A stretch of DNA of 64,000 nucleotides from Solimonas_A sp052035235 (GTDB lineage: Bacteria > Pseudomonadota > Gammaproteobacteria > Nevskiales > Nevskiaceae). Below the pieces are notes generated by a model. That model was not told the origin of the DNA, did no database searches, and was given only the letters and a program-made list of their open reading frames with translations. Location: the NCBI GenBank assembly GCA_052035235.1, contig JBPOHT010000033.1:21680-85679 (forward strand), written 5' to 3'. How positions within the stretch are numbered: the first letter of the stretch is position 1; every line of letters starts with the position of its first letter. Shown here in pieces: positions 25,036-33,558 of the stretch. The position numbers were made by a program, and so were the translations under genes.

Positions 25036-27459
25036 ATGAGAAACCAGAACCCCTGGCTTGCTGGCCTGCTGCTGGCGCTTGTCCTGTCCGGCTGCAATAG
25101 CCGCAGTTCCACGCCGGAGGGCGGGGTGCTGGGCTCGGCCGCGCTGGCGGACCCGCAGCGTGCCGCCTGCGTGATGAAGAGCCCCTACCTGCAGGTGGGG
25201 GCTGGACTGGACGCGCCGGGCCGCCTGGATGTGGCGGTGCCTCGGGTCGGCGCGCCGGCCAGTTGCCAGGGCAACAGCCAGTTCCGCTTCGGCTCCGGCC
25301 TGCACGACATCACCGGCGTGGTCGCCAATACCAGCGGCATGGGCTGGGAGAACCCGGCCCAGGTCTTCGCCGGCCTGCACCAGCGTCAGTACGCGCGCGC
25401 CTTCGCTATCGAGTCGCCCTGCAACGGCAAGCGCGTGATGCTGGTGGTGGCCGACATCGGCATCATGACCGGCGCGCTGCGCAGCCAGGTGCTGGCGGCC
25501 ATCGCGGCCGATCCGGCGCTGTCAGGGCGCTATGGCCCCGACAACCTGATGCTGTCGGCCACGCATACCCACCAGGGGCCGGCCGGGTACTCGCATCACC
25601 TGGCGCACAACCTGCTGCACTTCGGCTTCGACGCCGCTACCTTCCAGGCGATTGCCGGCGGCATGATCGAGTCCCTGAAGCGTGCCGACGCCAACCTGCA
25701 GGCACACCCGCAGACGGCGTCCATCGGCATGGCCTCGGGCGAGCTGCTCAACGCCAGCATCCAGCGCTCCGCTCCGGCCTACGAGATGAACGCCGAGGCC
25801 GAGCGCCGCGAGTTCCTCAACGCGCGCGGCGAGGAGGTGCGCAACAACAAGCGCATGGTGCAGCTCAACCTGGTGCGGGCCGACGGTTCCGCCGTGGGCA
25901 TCCTCAACTGGTTCGGCGTGCATGCCACGGTGATGGGGCCGACCCAGCACCTGGTCAGCTCGGACAACAAGGGTTATGCGGCGCTGGGTTTCGAGCGGAT
26001 CATGAAGACCCGCTACGAGGGCGAGTCGGGAGCGGACAGCTTCGTGGCTGCCTTCGCGCAGGCCGACCAGGGCGATGCCTCGCCCAATCTCTTCATCCTG
26101 GAGCGGCCGCATCCGGACCCGACCCGCGGCGGCGGGGCCGACGACGCCGAGTCCAATGCCATCTCCGGTACCAAGCACCTGGCCAAGGCGCTGGAGCTCT
26201 ATGCCCGCGGCGCGGCGCTGAGCGGCCCGGTGGATTACCGCCTGTTCCACGTGCGGATGGACGATGTCGAAGTGACCGATCCGGTGGTGTTGGCGAGCCT
26301 GCAGCACCCGGCGGAGATGGACGCGGAGGTGAAGCGCACCTGTTCGCCGGCGCTGGGCCCGTCCTTCGCGGCCGGTGCCGAGGACGGCCCCGGTCCTGCG
26401 GTGGAGGGCGTGGGCTGCTCCGCCGGCTTCGACCTGCTGGCCGCCGCGGCGGCGGACTTCCAGACCCTGCTGGCGATCCGCCCGCCGGAGGCCATCGGCC
26501 TGCCGCCTGCCATCCTGCCGCTGAACCTGGTGTCCACGGCGCTGATGTGCAACCTGAAGTACCTGCCGGCGAACCCGGTGCTGGGCGACTTCTCCTGCCA
26601 GGCCGAGAAGCCGGTGGCGCTGCCGCTGTCCGCCGGTGGCATCCCGGCGGAGCCGCTGGTGCTGCCGTTCCAGGTCATCCGCCTGGGCAACCTGGCCGTG
26701 GTCGGCCTGCCCTGGGAGGTGCCGACCATGTCGGCGCGGCGCATCCGCAAGCAGATGCTGGAGGTGCTGGCGCCGGTGGGCGTGGACACCGTGGTGGTGG
26801 CGCCGCTGACCAATGACTTCGTGCACTACCTGCCGACACGCGAGGAATACGCGGCGCAGCAGTACGAGGGTGCCTCCAACATCTTCGGGCCCTGGACGCT
26901 GGCTGCCGTGCAGCAGGAACTGCGCCGGCTCGCGCTGACGATGCGCGATGCCCAGCCCGCACCGGAGGGCCCGGCCTACGTCGAGGGCAACCCGGTGCTG
27001 CTGCGTACGCCCTACGTGCCCGCCGACCTGCCGCTGCCGCGGGCCTTCGGCACGCTGGTGACCGACGTGCCCGCCACGGCGGCACCGGGCGACACGGTGA
27101 CCGCGGCCTTCCAGGCCGGCCATCCACGCAACGACCTGCGCACCCAGCAGAGCTACGTCTACGCCGAGCGGCAGAGGGCGGATGGCGAGTGGGAGGTGGT
27201 GGCGCAGGATCGTGATCCGGAGTTGCTGTTCCTGTGGAAGCCGGTGGTGCCGCAGGTGTTGCCGATCGACCTGCCGGTGGTTGGCAGCGGCCTGTCATCG
27301 ACCGCCGAGGCGATCTGGACCATCCCCAAGAACACGCCGGCGGGCATCTACCGCCTGCGCATGGAAGGCGCGGCGCAGACGCTGGTATTGCCCAAGGCGG
27401 CCTACAGCGGTGTCTCCAGCCGGTTCACGGTCGGCGCCCCGGTGTCCGACTGCCCCTGA
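25036..27459 (+). CDS. Neutral/alkaline ceramidase-like lipoprotein
   Basis: 807 residues. A lipoprotein signal peptide ends in LVLSGC. The neutral/alkaline non-lysosomal ceramidase domain includes GLHDITG, SGMGWENPAQVFAGLHQRQY, SATHTHQGPAGYSHH (zinc-ligand region) and GDASPN, whose Ser (residue 349) is the expected nucleophile by analogy with GDxSPN in Pseudomonas ceramidase. The C-terminal ~150 residues fit the ceramidase C-terminal Ig-like domain. Predicted outer-membrane or periplasmic hydrolysis of ceramide to sphingosine and fatty acid. The start is set by the lipobox and GGAAGGGAGAG upstream. Bacterial ceramidases of this type are usually secreted; a lipid anchor here would keep the enzyme on the cell. 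Confidence 0.88.
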   Translation: MRNQNPWLAGLLLALVLSGCNSRSSTPEGGVLGSAALADPQRAACVMKSPYLQVGAGLDAPGRLDVAVPRVGAPASCQGNSQFRFGSGLHDITGVVANTSGMGWENPAQVFAGLHQRQYARAFAIESPCNGKRVMLVVADIGIMTGALRSQVLAAIAADPALSGRYGPDNLMLSATHTHQGPAGYSHHLAHNLLHFGFDAATFQAIAGGMIESLKRADANLQAHPQTASIGMASGELLNASIQRSAPAYEMNAEAERREFLNARGEEVRNNKRMVQLNLVRADGSAVGILNWFGVHATVMGPTQHLVSSDNKGYAALGFERIMKTRYEGESGADSFVAAFAQADQGDASPNLFILERPHPDPTRGGGADDAESNAISGTKHLAKALELYARGAALSGPVDYRLFHVRMDDVEVTDPVVLASLQHPAEMDAEVKRTCSPALGPSFAAGAEDGPGPAVEGVGCSAGFDLLAAAAADFQTLLAIRPPEAIGLPPAILPLNLVSTALMCNLKYLPANPVLGDFSCQAEKPVALPLSAGGIPAEPLVLPFQVIRLGNLAVVGLPWEVPTMSARRIRKQMLEVLAPVGVDTVVVAPLTNDFVHYLPTREEYAAQQYEGASNIFGPWTLAAVQQELRRLALTMRDAQPAPEGPAYVEGNPVLLRTPYVPADLPLPRAFGTLVTDVPATAAPGDTVTAAFQAGHPRNDLRTQQSYVYAERQRADGEWEVVAQDRDPELLFLWKPVVPQVLPIDLPVVGSGLSSTAEAIWTIPKNTPAGIYRLRMEGAAQTLVLPKAAYSGVSSRFTVGAPVSDCP

Positions 27460-27486
27460 GCGGGGTGGGCTGAATTTCTCCCGCGC

Positions 27487-27535
27487 ATTGTCGCGAGGCC
27501 GACAGTCTGCCCGGTGCGAGCCGAGGCAGACTGTC
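27487..27535 (+). promoter_or_regulatory. Operator-like inverted repeats upstream of the SGNH esterase
   Basis: ATTGTC-N8-GACAGT at 27487-27506 is followed by a perfect 11-bp inverted repeat GACAGTCTGCC/GGCAGACTGTC (27501-27511 and 27525-27535). The first motif recurs almost unchanged at 33487-33506. It could be a regulator site or a hairpin after the ceramidase gene. Confidence 0.45.
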
Positions 27536-27565
27536 GACATAACGACAACGACGAGGAGAGAGGGA

Positions 27566-28897
27566 ATGGTCTGGAGCCGCACGGCGCTGCTGGCCTTGAT
27601 CCTGGTGCTGTCCGCCTGCGGCGGCAGCGAGGCGGTCGATCCCGCGGCGGCGCGCAGCGAGCCGGGCTGGGTCGGCGCATGGTCCGCCGCACCCTATGGT
27701 CCGTATCCCCTGGGGCCGCTGAGTAGCCTGCTGCCGGTAGCCCTGCCTGTGCCCTTGCCGCCGATCCCGAGCCTTCTGCCCGGCAGCCAGGCGGTGGACC
27801 AGAGTTTCCGCATGGTGGTGCGCCCTACGCTTGGCGGCGAGACGCTGCGCGTGCGCCTGTCCAACCTGGTGGGTGACCGTCCGCTGCATATCGGGCCGGT
27901 GCAGGTGGCGCAGCGCCTGCTCGGGCCGGCGATCCTGCCCGGCAGCGGCCGCGCGGTGCTGTTCGGCGGCAAGGCGGAGGTAGTCATCGCTCCCGGCGCG
28001 GAGGCGGTCAGCGACGCGGTGGATTTCCCCTATGCGGTGGGCACGGACCTTGCGGTGTCCTTCCATGTCGTCGGCGAGAGCGGGCCGATCACCTGGCATG
28101 CCGTGTCCTTCGCGCTGAACTACGTCGGCTTGCCGTATCGGGGGGACGGCATCGGCGACTCCATGGGGCTGAGCTTCCCGCAGCCGACGCTGGGCTGGTT
28201 CTTCCTGAGCGGCATCGACGTGCTGGCGCCCGACTCGCCAGGCGCGATCGTCGCCATCGGCGACTCGATCACCGATGGCGCCTATTCCGTGCCTGAAACC
28301 AACACCCGCTGGCCTGACTGGTTTGCCGCGCGCCTGCGCAGCGCCGGTATCGACATGGCGGTGCTCAACCAGGGTATCAACAGCAACACCGTGACCCGCG
28401 AGGCGCTGGACCCCGACAGCGCCTACCAGGGGGCACCAGCTGTGGACCGCTTCGGCCGTGATGTGCTGCAGCGCTCCGGCGTGCGCTCCGTGCTGATCTT
28501 CGAGGGTACCAACGACCTCAGCGCCGGTGTCGCGGCGGAGCCGATCTACGCCGGTATCCGCTCGCTGGCGGACCGTGCCCGCGCCGCGGGCCTCTGCGTG
28601 GTGGTCGGCACGATCCCGCCGCGCCTGGACGTGATCCCGCCGCTGGACAACTGGAAGCCCGCCACCATGGAGCCGCAGCGCCGGCGCCTCAACGAGCTGC
28701 TGCGCGCGGACGGCTCCTTCGACGGCATCGCCGACTTCGAGACGGCGTTGGCGCTGCCGGGCCTGCCGTCGTTGCCGAATGCGGCCCTGTATTTTCCCGA
28801 CCTGCTGCACCCGAACTCCATCGGCTTCGCGGCGATGGCCCAAGCCATACCACTGGAAGCGCTGGTGCCGCCGCCAGTGGGACATTGCAACCGTTGA
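27566..28897 (+). CDS. SGNH/GDSL-family esterase lipoprotein
   Basis: 443 residues. A lipoprotein signal peptide ends in VLSAC. An N-terminal beta-rich domain (WVGAWSAAPYGP, FRMVVRPTLGGETLRVRLSN) is followed by the SGNH hydrolase domain from about residue 225. The catalytic Ser is in IGDSITDGA (Ser234), block III is EGTNDLSAG, and the catalytic Asp/His are in DLLHPN (Asp412, His415). The architecture is common among secreted esterases acting on acyl or acetyl groups. GGAGAGAGGGA precedes the ATG at 27566. The position after the ceramidase and before the SDR and phospholipase suggests a role in breakdown of lipid-derived esters; the substrate is unknown. Confidence 0.88.
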   Translation: MVWSRTALLALILVLSACGGSEAVDPAAARSEPGWVGAWSAAPYGPYPLGPLSSLLPVALPVPLPPIPSLLPGSQAVDQSFRMVVRPTLGGETLRVRLSNLVGDRPLHIGPVQVAQRLLGPAILPGSGRAVLFGGKAEVVIAPGAEAVSDAVDFPYAVGTDLAVSFHVVGESGPITWHAVSFALNYVGLPYRGDGIGDSMGLSFPQPTLGWFFLSGIDVLAPDSPGAIVAIGDSITDGAYSVPETNTRWPDWFAARLRSAGIDMAVLNQGINSNTVTREALDPDSAYQGAPAVDRFGRDVLQRSGVRSVLIFEGTNDLSAGVAAEPIYAGIRSLADRARAAGLCVVVGTIPPRLDVIPPLDNWKPATMEPQRRRLNELLRADGSFDGIADFETALALPGLPSLPNAALYFPDLLHPNSIGFAAMAQAIPLEALVPPPVGHCNR

Positions 28898-28910
28898 AGG
28901 AGAACGAAAC

Positions 28911-29708
28911 ATGACGCAGCTTGCAGGCAAGGTTGTCTGGATCACCGGTGCCTCCAGCGGCATCGGCGAAGGGCTGGCCGCACAGGCGGCGCAGCGCGGG
29001 GCGAAGCTGGTGCTCAGCTCGCGGCGCGAGGCCGAGCTGGAGCGCGTGCGCCAGGCCCTGCCGCGTCCGCAGGACGTGGCCCTGCTGCCACTGGACCTGT
29101 CGCGTCTCGATGACCCGGAAGAAGCCGCGCGCCGGGCCGGGGCCTTCTTCGGCCCGGTGGACGTGCTGGCCAACAACGCCGGCATCTCGCAGCGCACGAC
29201 GGCGCTGGAGACGCCGATGGCGGCCTACCGCCAGATCATGGAGGTGGACTTCTTCGCGCCGGTGGCGCTGACCAAGGCCCTGCTGCCGGGCATGGTGGCG
29301 CGCGGCTCGGGCCACGTGGTGACGGTCAGCAGCGTGTTCGGGCACATCGCCATGGCGCGGCGCACAGCGTATGCCGCGGCCAAGCATGCCTTGCATGGCT
29401 TCTACGACAGCGCGCGCATCGAGCTGGGCGACCAGGGCGTGAACTTCACCCTGGTGTGCCCGGGCTTCGTGCGGACCAATGTCTCCGCCAATGCCCTGGG
29501 CCCGGACGGGCAGCCCTGGGGGCAGGTGGACAAGGACATCGGCGCCGGCATGGATCCCGCGATCTGCGCCGAGCGCATCTGGCAGGCGGTGGAGCAGGAT
29601 CGCTACGAGGTCATGATCGCCGGCAAGGAGGCCATCGCGGTGTACATCAAGCGCTTCCTGCCGCTGTCCGTCTACACCGCCTTCGCCAAGCGCCTCAAGG
29701 TGCAGTAG
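28911..29708 (+). CDS. Short-chain dehydrogenase/reductase (SDR)
   Basis: 265 residues, classical SDR: cofactor motif TGASSGIG, NNAGIS, catalytic Ser in TVSSVFG and Tyr/Lys in AYAAAKHA, then CPGFVRTN. It resembles the DHRS7B-like subgroup of SDRs that act on lipid or steroid ketones. AAGGAG lies upstream of the ATG, 13 nt after the SGNH esterase stop, so the two are probably co-transcribed. It has no signal peptide and is presumably cytoplasmic. Confidence 0.88.
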   Translation: MTQLAGKVVWITGASSGIGEGLAAQAAQRGAKLVLSSRREAELERVRQALPRPQDVALLPLDLSRLDDPEEAARRAGAFFGPVDVLANNAGISQRTTALETPMAAYRQIMEVDFFAPVALTKALLPGMVARGSGHVVTVSSVFGHIAMARRTAYAAAKHALHGFYDSARIELGDQGVNFTLVCPGFVRTNVSANALGPDGQPWGQVDKDIGAGMDPAICAERIWQAVEQDRYEVMIAGKEAIAVYIKRFLPLSVYTAFAKRLKVQ

Positions 29709-29770
29709 CCGCAGGACCAGCGGGTGCGGCGGCCGGGGTTTTGCCGCACACTCCGGGCAGGAGAGAGGCC

Positions 29771-31210
29771 ATGAAAAAGAACAAGCCTGTGGTACAGCAG
29801 GGCATGACCCGGCGCGACCTGATTCACGGCATGGCCGCGGCGGCCGGCAGCCTGATCCTGCCCGGTTGCGGCGACAGCACGCAGGTCGGAGGTGCCGGCT
29901 CGCTGCCGCCGCCGGAGGAATCCGGCATCGACCATATCGTCGTGCTGATGATGGAGAACCGTTCCTTCGACCATTTCCTCGGCTGGGTGCCGGGTGCGGA
30001 CGGCCGGCAGGCCGGCGTGAGCCTGAAGGATGCGGCCGGCAACATGCGCCAGTCCCGCAACCTTGCGCCGAACTTCCAGAACTGCCAGCTGGCGGATCCG
30101 GACCACAGCTATGACGGTGGGCGCATCCACGTCAACGGCGGCAAGATGGACGGCTTCCTGCTGACGCAGCCGGTGGGCGACGATTTCGCCGTGGGCTACT
30201 ACACCGCCGACAGCCTGCCGTTCTACAAGGGCTGCGCCGAGCACTGGACGATCTGCGACCGCTACTTCAGCAGCATGCTCGGCCTGACCACGCCGAACCG
30301 CATCTACATGCACGCCGGCCAGACCGACCGCATCGTGAACTCGGTGGAGATCTCCAAGCTGCCGACGGTGTGGGATCGCATGATCGACAAGGGCCACAGC
30401 GTGGCCTACTACTATCAGGACGTGTCCTACCTGTCGTTCTGGGGCAGCAAGTACACCGGCTTTTCCAATCGCTACACCAAGAGCCGCCTGCAGTCCGACG
30501 TGATGGGCGGCCGTCTGGCCAACCTGACCTACATCGACAACGTGGGCTCCACCTTCAACGAGGGCGGCAGCCTGTCGCGTGACGATCATCCGGTGGCCGA
30601 CATCCGCGACGGCCAGGCCTTCCTCAACGAGGTCTACGACATCCTGCGCCAGGGGCCGGACTGGGAACGCACGCTGCTGGTGATCAACTACGACGAGTGG
30701 GGCGGCTTCTACGACCACGTGCCGCCGCCGTTCGCGCCGGTCACGCCCGAGGAAGCGGCGCTGGGCAACGATGGCCGCCTCGGCGGGCGCGTGCCCTGCG
30801 TCATCATCGGGCCGCGCGCCAAGCGTGGACATGTGGAGCACCAGCAGTTCGATCCGAACTCGATCCTCAACATGATCGCCTGGCGCTTCGGCTTCGAGCC
30901 GCTGGGCGCGCGCGCCAGCTCCACCAACCTGGCGCATGCCCTGGATTTCTCCAGCGCGCCGAAGCCGGCCGCGCCGGCCTTCGACGTGCCGGGCGGGCCC
31001 TTCGGCGGCCTGTGCCTGCCGCTGGCGACGATCCTGCACCTGGCCGGCCTCGAGTTGCCCTTGCCGCTGCCGGCGTTGCCGGTGGTGCCACTGCCCGAGC
31101 AGATCCAGCTACCGCCGATCCCGGGCCTGGACGAGCCGCTGCTGCGGCTGGTCAGCCACGTGCAGGAACTGGATGTGATCCGGCGCCTGGGCGCGGGCTT
31201 CGGGTTCTAG
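29771..31210 (+). CDS. Tat-exported phospholipase C / phosphoesterase family protein
   Basis: 479 residues. The N-terminus has TRRDLIHG followed by a hydrophobic stretch and LPGC, fitting a Tat signal and possibly a lipoprotein. The phosphoesterase domain (alkaline-phosphatase superfamily, bacterial phospholipase C / AcpA type) begins with IDHIVVLMMENRSFDHF, the metal/nucleophile region, and includes GLTTPNRIYMHAG, NYDEWGGFYDHVPPP and VPCVIIGPRAKRGHVEHQQ. It is shorter than Pseudomonas PlcH/PlcN and lacks their two C-terminal repeat domains; the C-terminus is instead Leu/Pro-rich. Predicted to cleave a phosphodiester or phosphomonoester, perhaps a phospholipid headgroup. GGAGAGAGG precedes the ATG. 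Confidence 0.86.
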   Translation: MKKNKPVVQQGMTRRDLIHGMAAAAGSLILPGCGDSTQVGGAGSLPPPEESGIDHIVVLMMENRSFDHFLGWVPGADGRQAGVSLKDAAGNMRQSRNLAPNFQNCQLADPDHSYDGGRIHVNGGKMDGFLLTQPVGDDFAVGYYTADSLPFYKGCAEHWTICDRYFSSMLGLTTPNRIYMHAGQTDRIVNSVEISKLPTVWDRMIDKGHSVAYYYQDVSYLSFWGSKYTGFSNRYTKSRLQSDVMGGRLANLTYIDNVGSTFNEGGSLSRDDHPVADIRDGQAFLNEVYDILRQGPDWERTLLVINYDEWGGFYDHVPPPFAPVTPEEAALGNDGRLGGRVPCVIIGPRAKRGHVEHQQFDPNSILNMIAWRFGFEPLGARASSTNLAHALDFSSAPKPAAPAFDVPGGPFGGLCLPLATILHLAGLELPLPLPALPVVPLPEQIQLPPIPGLDEPLLRLVSHVQELDVIRRLGAGFGF

Positions 31211-31226
31211 CGACGAGGAGAAAGCC

Positions 31227-32255
31227 ATGACAGGACCCAGCCGCATCTGCGTGTTTGGCGCCGGCAGCATCGGCTGCTATGTCGGCGGGCGCTTAGCCGC
31301 CGCCGGCAGCGAGGTGAACTTCGTCGGGCGTGCCCGGCTGGCGCAGGAACTGGCCGCCAGCGGCCTGCACCTCACCGATTGGCAGGGCGCCGACCTGCGC
31401 GTGGCGCCGCAGGACCTGCGCTTTGCCACCACCCCGCAGGCAGCAGCGGATGCCGACCTAGTGTTGGTGACGGTGAAGTCCGCCGGCACCGATGAGGCCG
31501 GGGCCCAGCTCGCCGGCGTGCTCAAGCCGGGCGCGGTGGTGATCAGCTTCCAGAACGGCCTGCACAACGCCGAGGTGCTGCGCAAGCGCCTGCCGGGCCG
31601 CCTGGTGCTGACCGGCATGGTGCCCTTCAACGTGCTCAACCGTGGCGGCGGTGCCTTCCACCATGGCTCCGAGGGGCAGCTGGAAGTGGAGGAGCATTCC
31701 GCGCTGGAGCAGTTCCTTCCGGCCTTCGAGCAGGCGGGGCTGCCGCTGGAACGCCATGCGCAGATGCTGCCGGTGCTCTGGGCCAAGCTGCTGCTCAACC
31801 TCAACAACGCCGTCAACGCGCTGTCCGACCTGCCGCTGAAGGAAGAGCTTTCGCAGCGCGCCTACCGGCGCTGCGTGGCGATGGCGCAGGAGGAACTGCT
31901 GGCCTTGCTCGATACCGCCGGCGTGCTGCCGGCCAAGCTCACGCCGCTGCCGCCGCACTGGATTCCGAAATTGCTGGGCGTGCCGGACTTCCTGTTCCGC
32001 CGCCTTGCCAGCAAGATGCTGGAGATCGACCCGCTGGCGCGCTCCTCGATGTGGGAGGACCTGCAGGCGGGACGCAAGACCGAGGTCGATTATCTCAACG
32101 GCGAGGTGGTGAAGCTGGCCCATGCCCAGGGCCGGCAGGCGCCGGTCAACGCGCGGCTGATGTCGCTGATCCACCAGGTGGAGAACGGCGGGCAGCGGCG
32201 GTGGAGCGGGGACGAGCTGTTGCGGGAGTTGCAGCGGGCGCGGCTAGGGGAGTAG
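31227..32255 (+). CDS. panE: 2-dehydropantoate 2-reductase family protein
   Basis: 342 residues. An N-terminal NADP-binding domain (RICVFGAGSIGCYVGGRL) is followed by VTVKSAGTD with the conserved Lys, VISFQNGLHN, and a C-terminal helical domain with WAKLLLNLNNAVNAL and the Glu-containing SSMWEDLQAGRKTEVDYLNG signature. This pattern is diagnostic for the ketopantoate reductase family (NADPH-dependent reduction of ketopantoate for coenzyme A synthesis), but genomes often carry paralogues with other substrates. It lies 16 nt after the phospholipase C-like gene with GAGGAGAAAG as ribosome-binding site, so it is probably in the same operon, which makes a catabolic paralogue possible. Confidence 0.82.
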   Translation: MTGPSRICVFGAGSIGCYVGGRLAAAGSEVNFVGRARLAQELAASGLHLTDWQGADLRVAPQDLRFATTPQAAADADLVLVTVKSAGTDEAGAQLAGVLKPGAVVISFQNGLHNAEVLRKRLPGRLVLTGMVPFNVLNRGGGAFHHGSEGQLEVEEHSALEQFLPAFEQAGLPLERHAQMLPVLWAKLLLNLNNAVNALSDLPLKEELSQRAYRRCVAMAQEELLALLDTAGVLPAKLTPLPPHWIPKLLGVPDFLFRRLASKMLEIDPLARSSMWEDLQAGRKTEVDYLNGEVVKLAHAQGRQAPVNARLMSLIHQVENGGQRRWSGDELLRELQRARLGE

Positions 32256-32266
32256 GGGCGTGATAC

Positions 32267-32348
32267 GTAGGGTGGGCAAACGTTTTCATGTTTGCCCACG
32301 CGGTCGTGCCAACGCGTGGGCAAACATGAAAACGTTTGCCCACCCTAC
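32267..32348. repeat. Perfect 36-bp inverted repeat with 10-nt loop
   Basis: Arms 32267-32302 and 32313-32348 are exact reverse complements, with GTCGTGCCAA as the loop. The outer part reads GTAGGGTGGGCAAACG and its complement. It lies between convergent genes (stops at 32255 and 32362), so it may act as a bidirectional terminator, although neither side has a T-tract. The core belongs to the same family as 20464-20495. Confidence 0.85.
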
Positions 32349-32361
32349 TTGGAGCTGACGC

Positions 32362-33390
32362 TCAAGTGTTAACGGTATACGCCCCCGCCACCAACGGCAG
32401 CTGATGCGCACGGATGATCCCCGGCGCCGCCGCGAACACATGCGGGATCGCGTGGATCATCGGCATTGCGGTCAGCGTGGCGGGGTCGAAGTCGCGGGTG
32501 CCGCCGGTCTGCTGGTAGAGGCAGCGGATGTTGGGCTGGCCCTGGATCTCCACCAGCCAGCCATCCTCCACCGCCCAGTTCGGCTCCAGCCTGGTGCCCA
32601 GCTTCCAGGCCACCTTCAGCTCGATCACGGCCTTGCCGTTGACGCGCGCGGACCAGCAGCAGCGCAGGCCGCTGATGCAGCCCTTGCCGATCTTCATGTA
32701 GCCCAGGTCCACATCCTCGGTGGCAGCGGCGTATTCGACGTCGAAGTGGATTTCGTCCACCGCGATCTTCAGCGCCTCCGCCATCATCTCCACGGCTTCC
32801 TTGAACGACGGCATGGCGCGCTCGGCCAGCGGCGGCGCGGCGGGGTCGTCCACCTTCAGGCCAAACCCGATCGCCTCCCAGGTGCCGGCGGATTCGTAGG
32901 GTGTGGCGTCCACGGATTCCAGCACGGAGATCTTGTCGATGCGCGCGCAGCCGGCCGAGGCCACCAGCGCGATGATGTTGGCGTGGCCGGGGTTCACGCC
33001 GCCGCCGTAGATCGAAGAGCCGCCCTTGCGCGTGGCGGCTTCCAGTCGCGCCTTGGCCTCGGGGCCGAATTGGGTGCCGGTGATGAAGTAGGCGGTGGAG
33101 ACGATGTCGCAGCCGGCCTCGAGGATCTTCACCATCTCGTCCACGTTGGGGAACTGCGGCATGTAGCAGACCACGTCGGGTCGGGTGGCCAGCAGGGCGT
33201 CGATGTCGCGTGTGGCGCGGATGCCCAGCGGCGGCAGGCCGCAGAGCTCGCCAGCGTCCTGGCCCTCCTTGTCCGCGGAGTGGCACCAGCAGCCCACCAG
33301 CTCCAGCAGGGGATGCGCGACGATGGCCTTCAGTGAGGGCTTGCCGACCACGCCGGTGCTCCACTGGACGACCCTGATGGGTTTGCTCAT
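32362..33390 (-). CDS. Dihydrodipicolinate reductase-like NAD(P)-dependent dehydrogenase
   Basis: 342 residues. The N-terminal Rossmann domain (VVQWSTGVVGKPSLKAIVAHP) and the overall layout fit the DapB-like family that includes 2,4-diaminopentanoate dehydrogenase. The middle contains GGGVNPGHANIIAL and the C-terminal half the VEYAAATEDVDLGYMKI region. It is longer than true DapB (~270 residues) and lacks the canonical DapB catalytic motif, so it is not the lysine-pathway enzyme. GAGGAG is seen on the minus strand before the start. Substrate unknown. Divergent from the Mpo1-like gene, with an operator-like palindrome between them. Confidence 0.8.
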   Translation of the reverse strand: MSKPIRVVQWSTGVVGKPSLKAIVAHPLLELVGCWCHSADKEGQDAGELCGLPPLGIRATRDIDALLATRPDVVCYMPQFPNVDEMVKILEAGCDIVSTAYFITGTQFGPEAKARLEAATRKGGSSIYGGGVNPGHANIIALVASAGCARIDKISVLESVDATPYESAGTWEAIGFGLKVDDPAAPPLAERAMPSFKEAVEMMAEALKIAVDEIHFDVEYAAATEDVDLGYMKIGKGCISGLRCCWSARVNGKAVIELKVAWKLGTRLEPNWAVEDGWLVEIQGQPNIRCLYQQTGGTRDFDPATLTAMPMIHAIPHVFAAAPGIIRAHQLPLVAGAYTVNT

Positions 33391-33486
33391 GGCTGCTCCT
33401 CGTTCTGGTTATGGGCCGAAACTAGAAGGGTTCCAGGTGCTTGGCCTGATCCGAAAGGAGTGGATTGAGGCATTTTTACCCCTGCG

Positions 33487-33506
33487 ACTGTCGCGCGGCT
33501 GACAGT
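33487..33506. promoter_or_regulatory. Operator-like palindrome ACTGTC-N8-GACAGT
   Basis: A perfect 6-bp inverted repeat with 8-nt spacer lies between the divergent DapB-like and Mpo1-like genes. The 20-mer is 17/20 identical to the site at 27487-27506 before the SGNH esterase. Candidate binding site for a dimeric regulator. Confidence 0.45.
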
Positions 33507-33558
33507 GTTGCGAGGGGCCACGGGCGCAAGATGCGTCCATCAGACGAGGAGAACCCAC

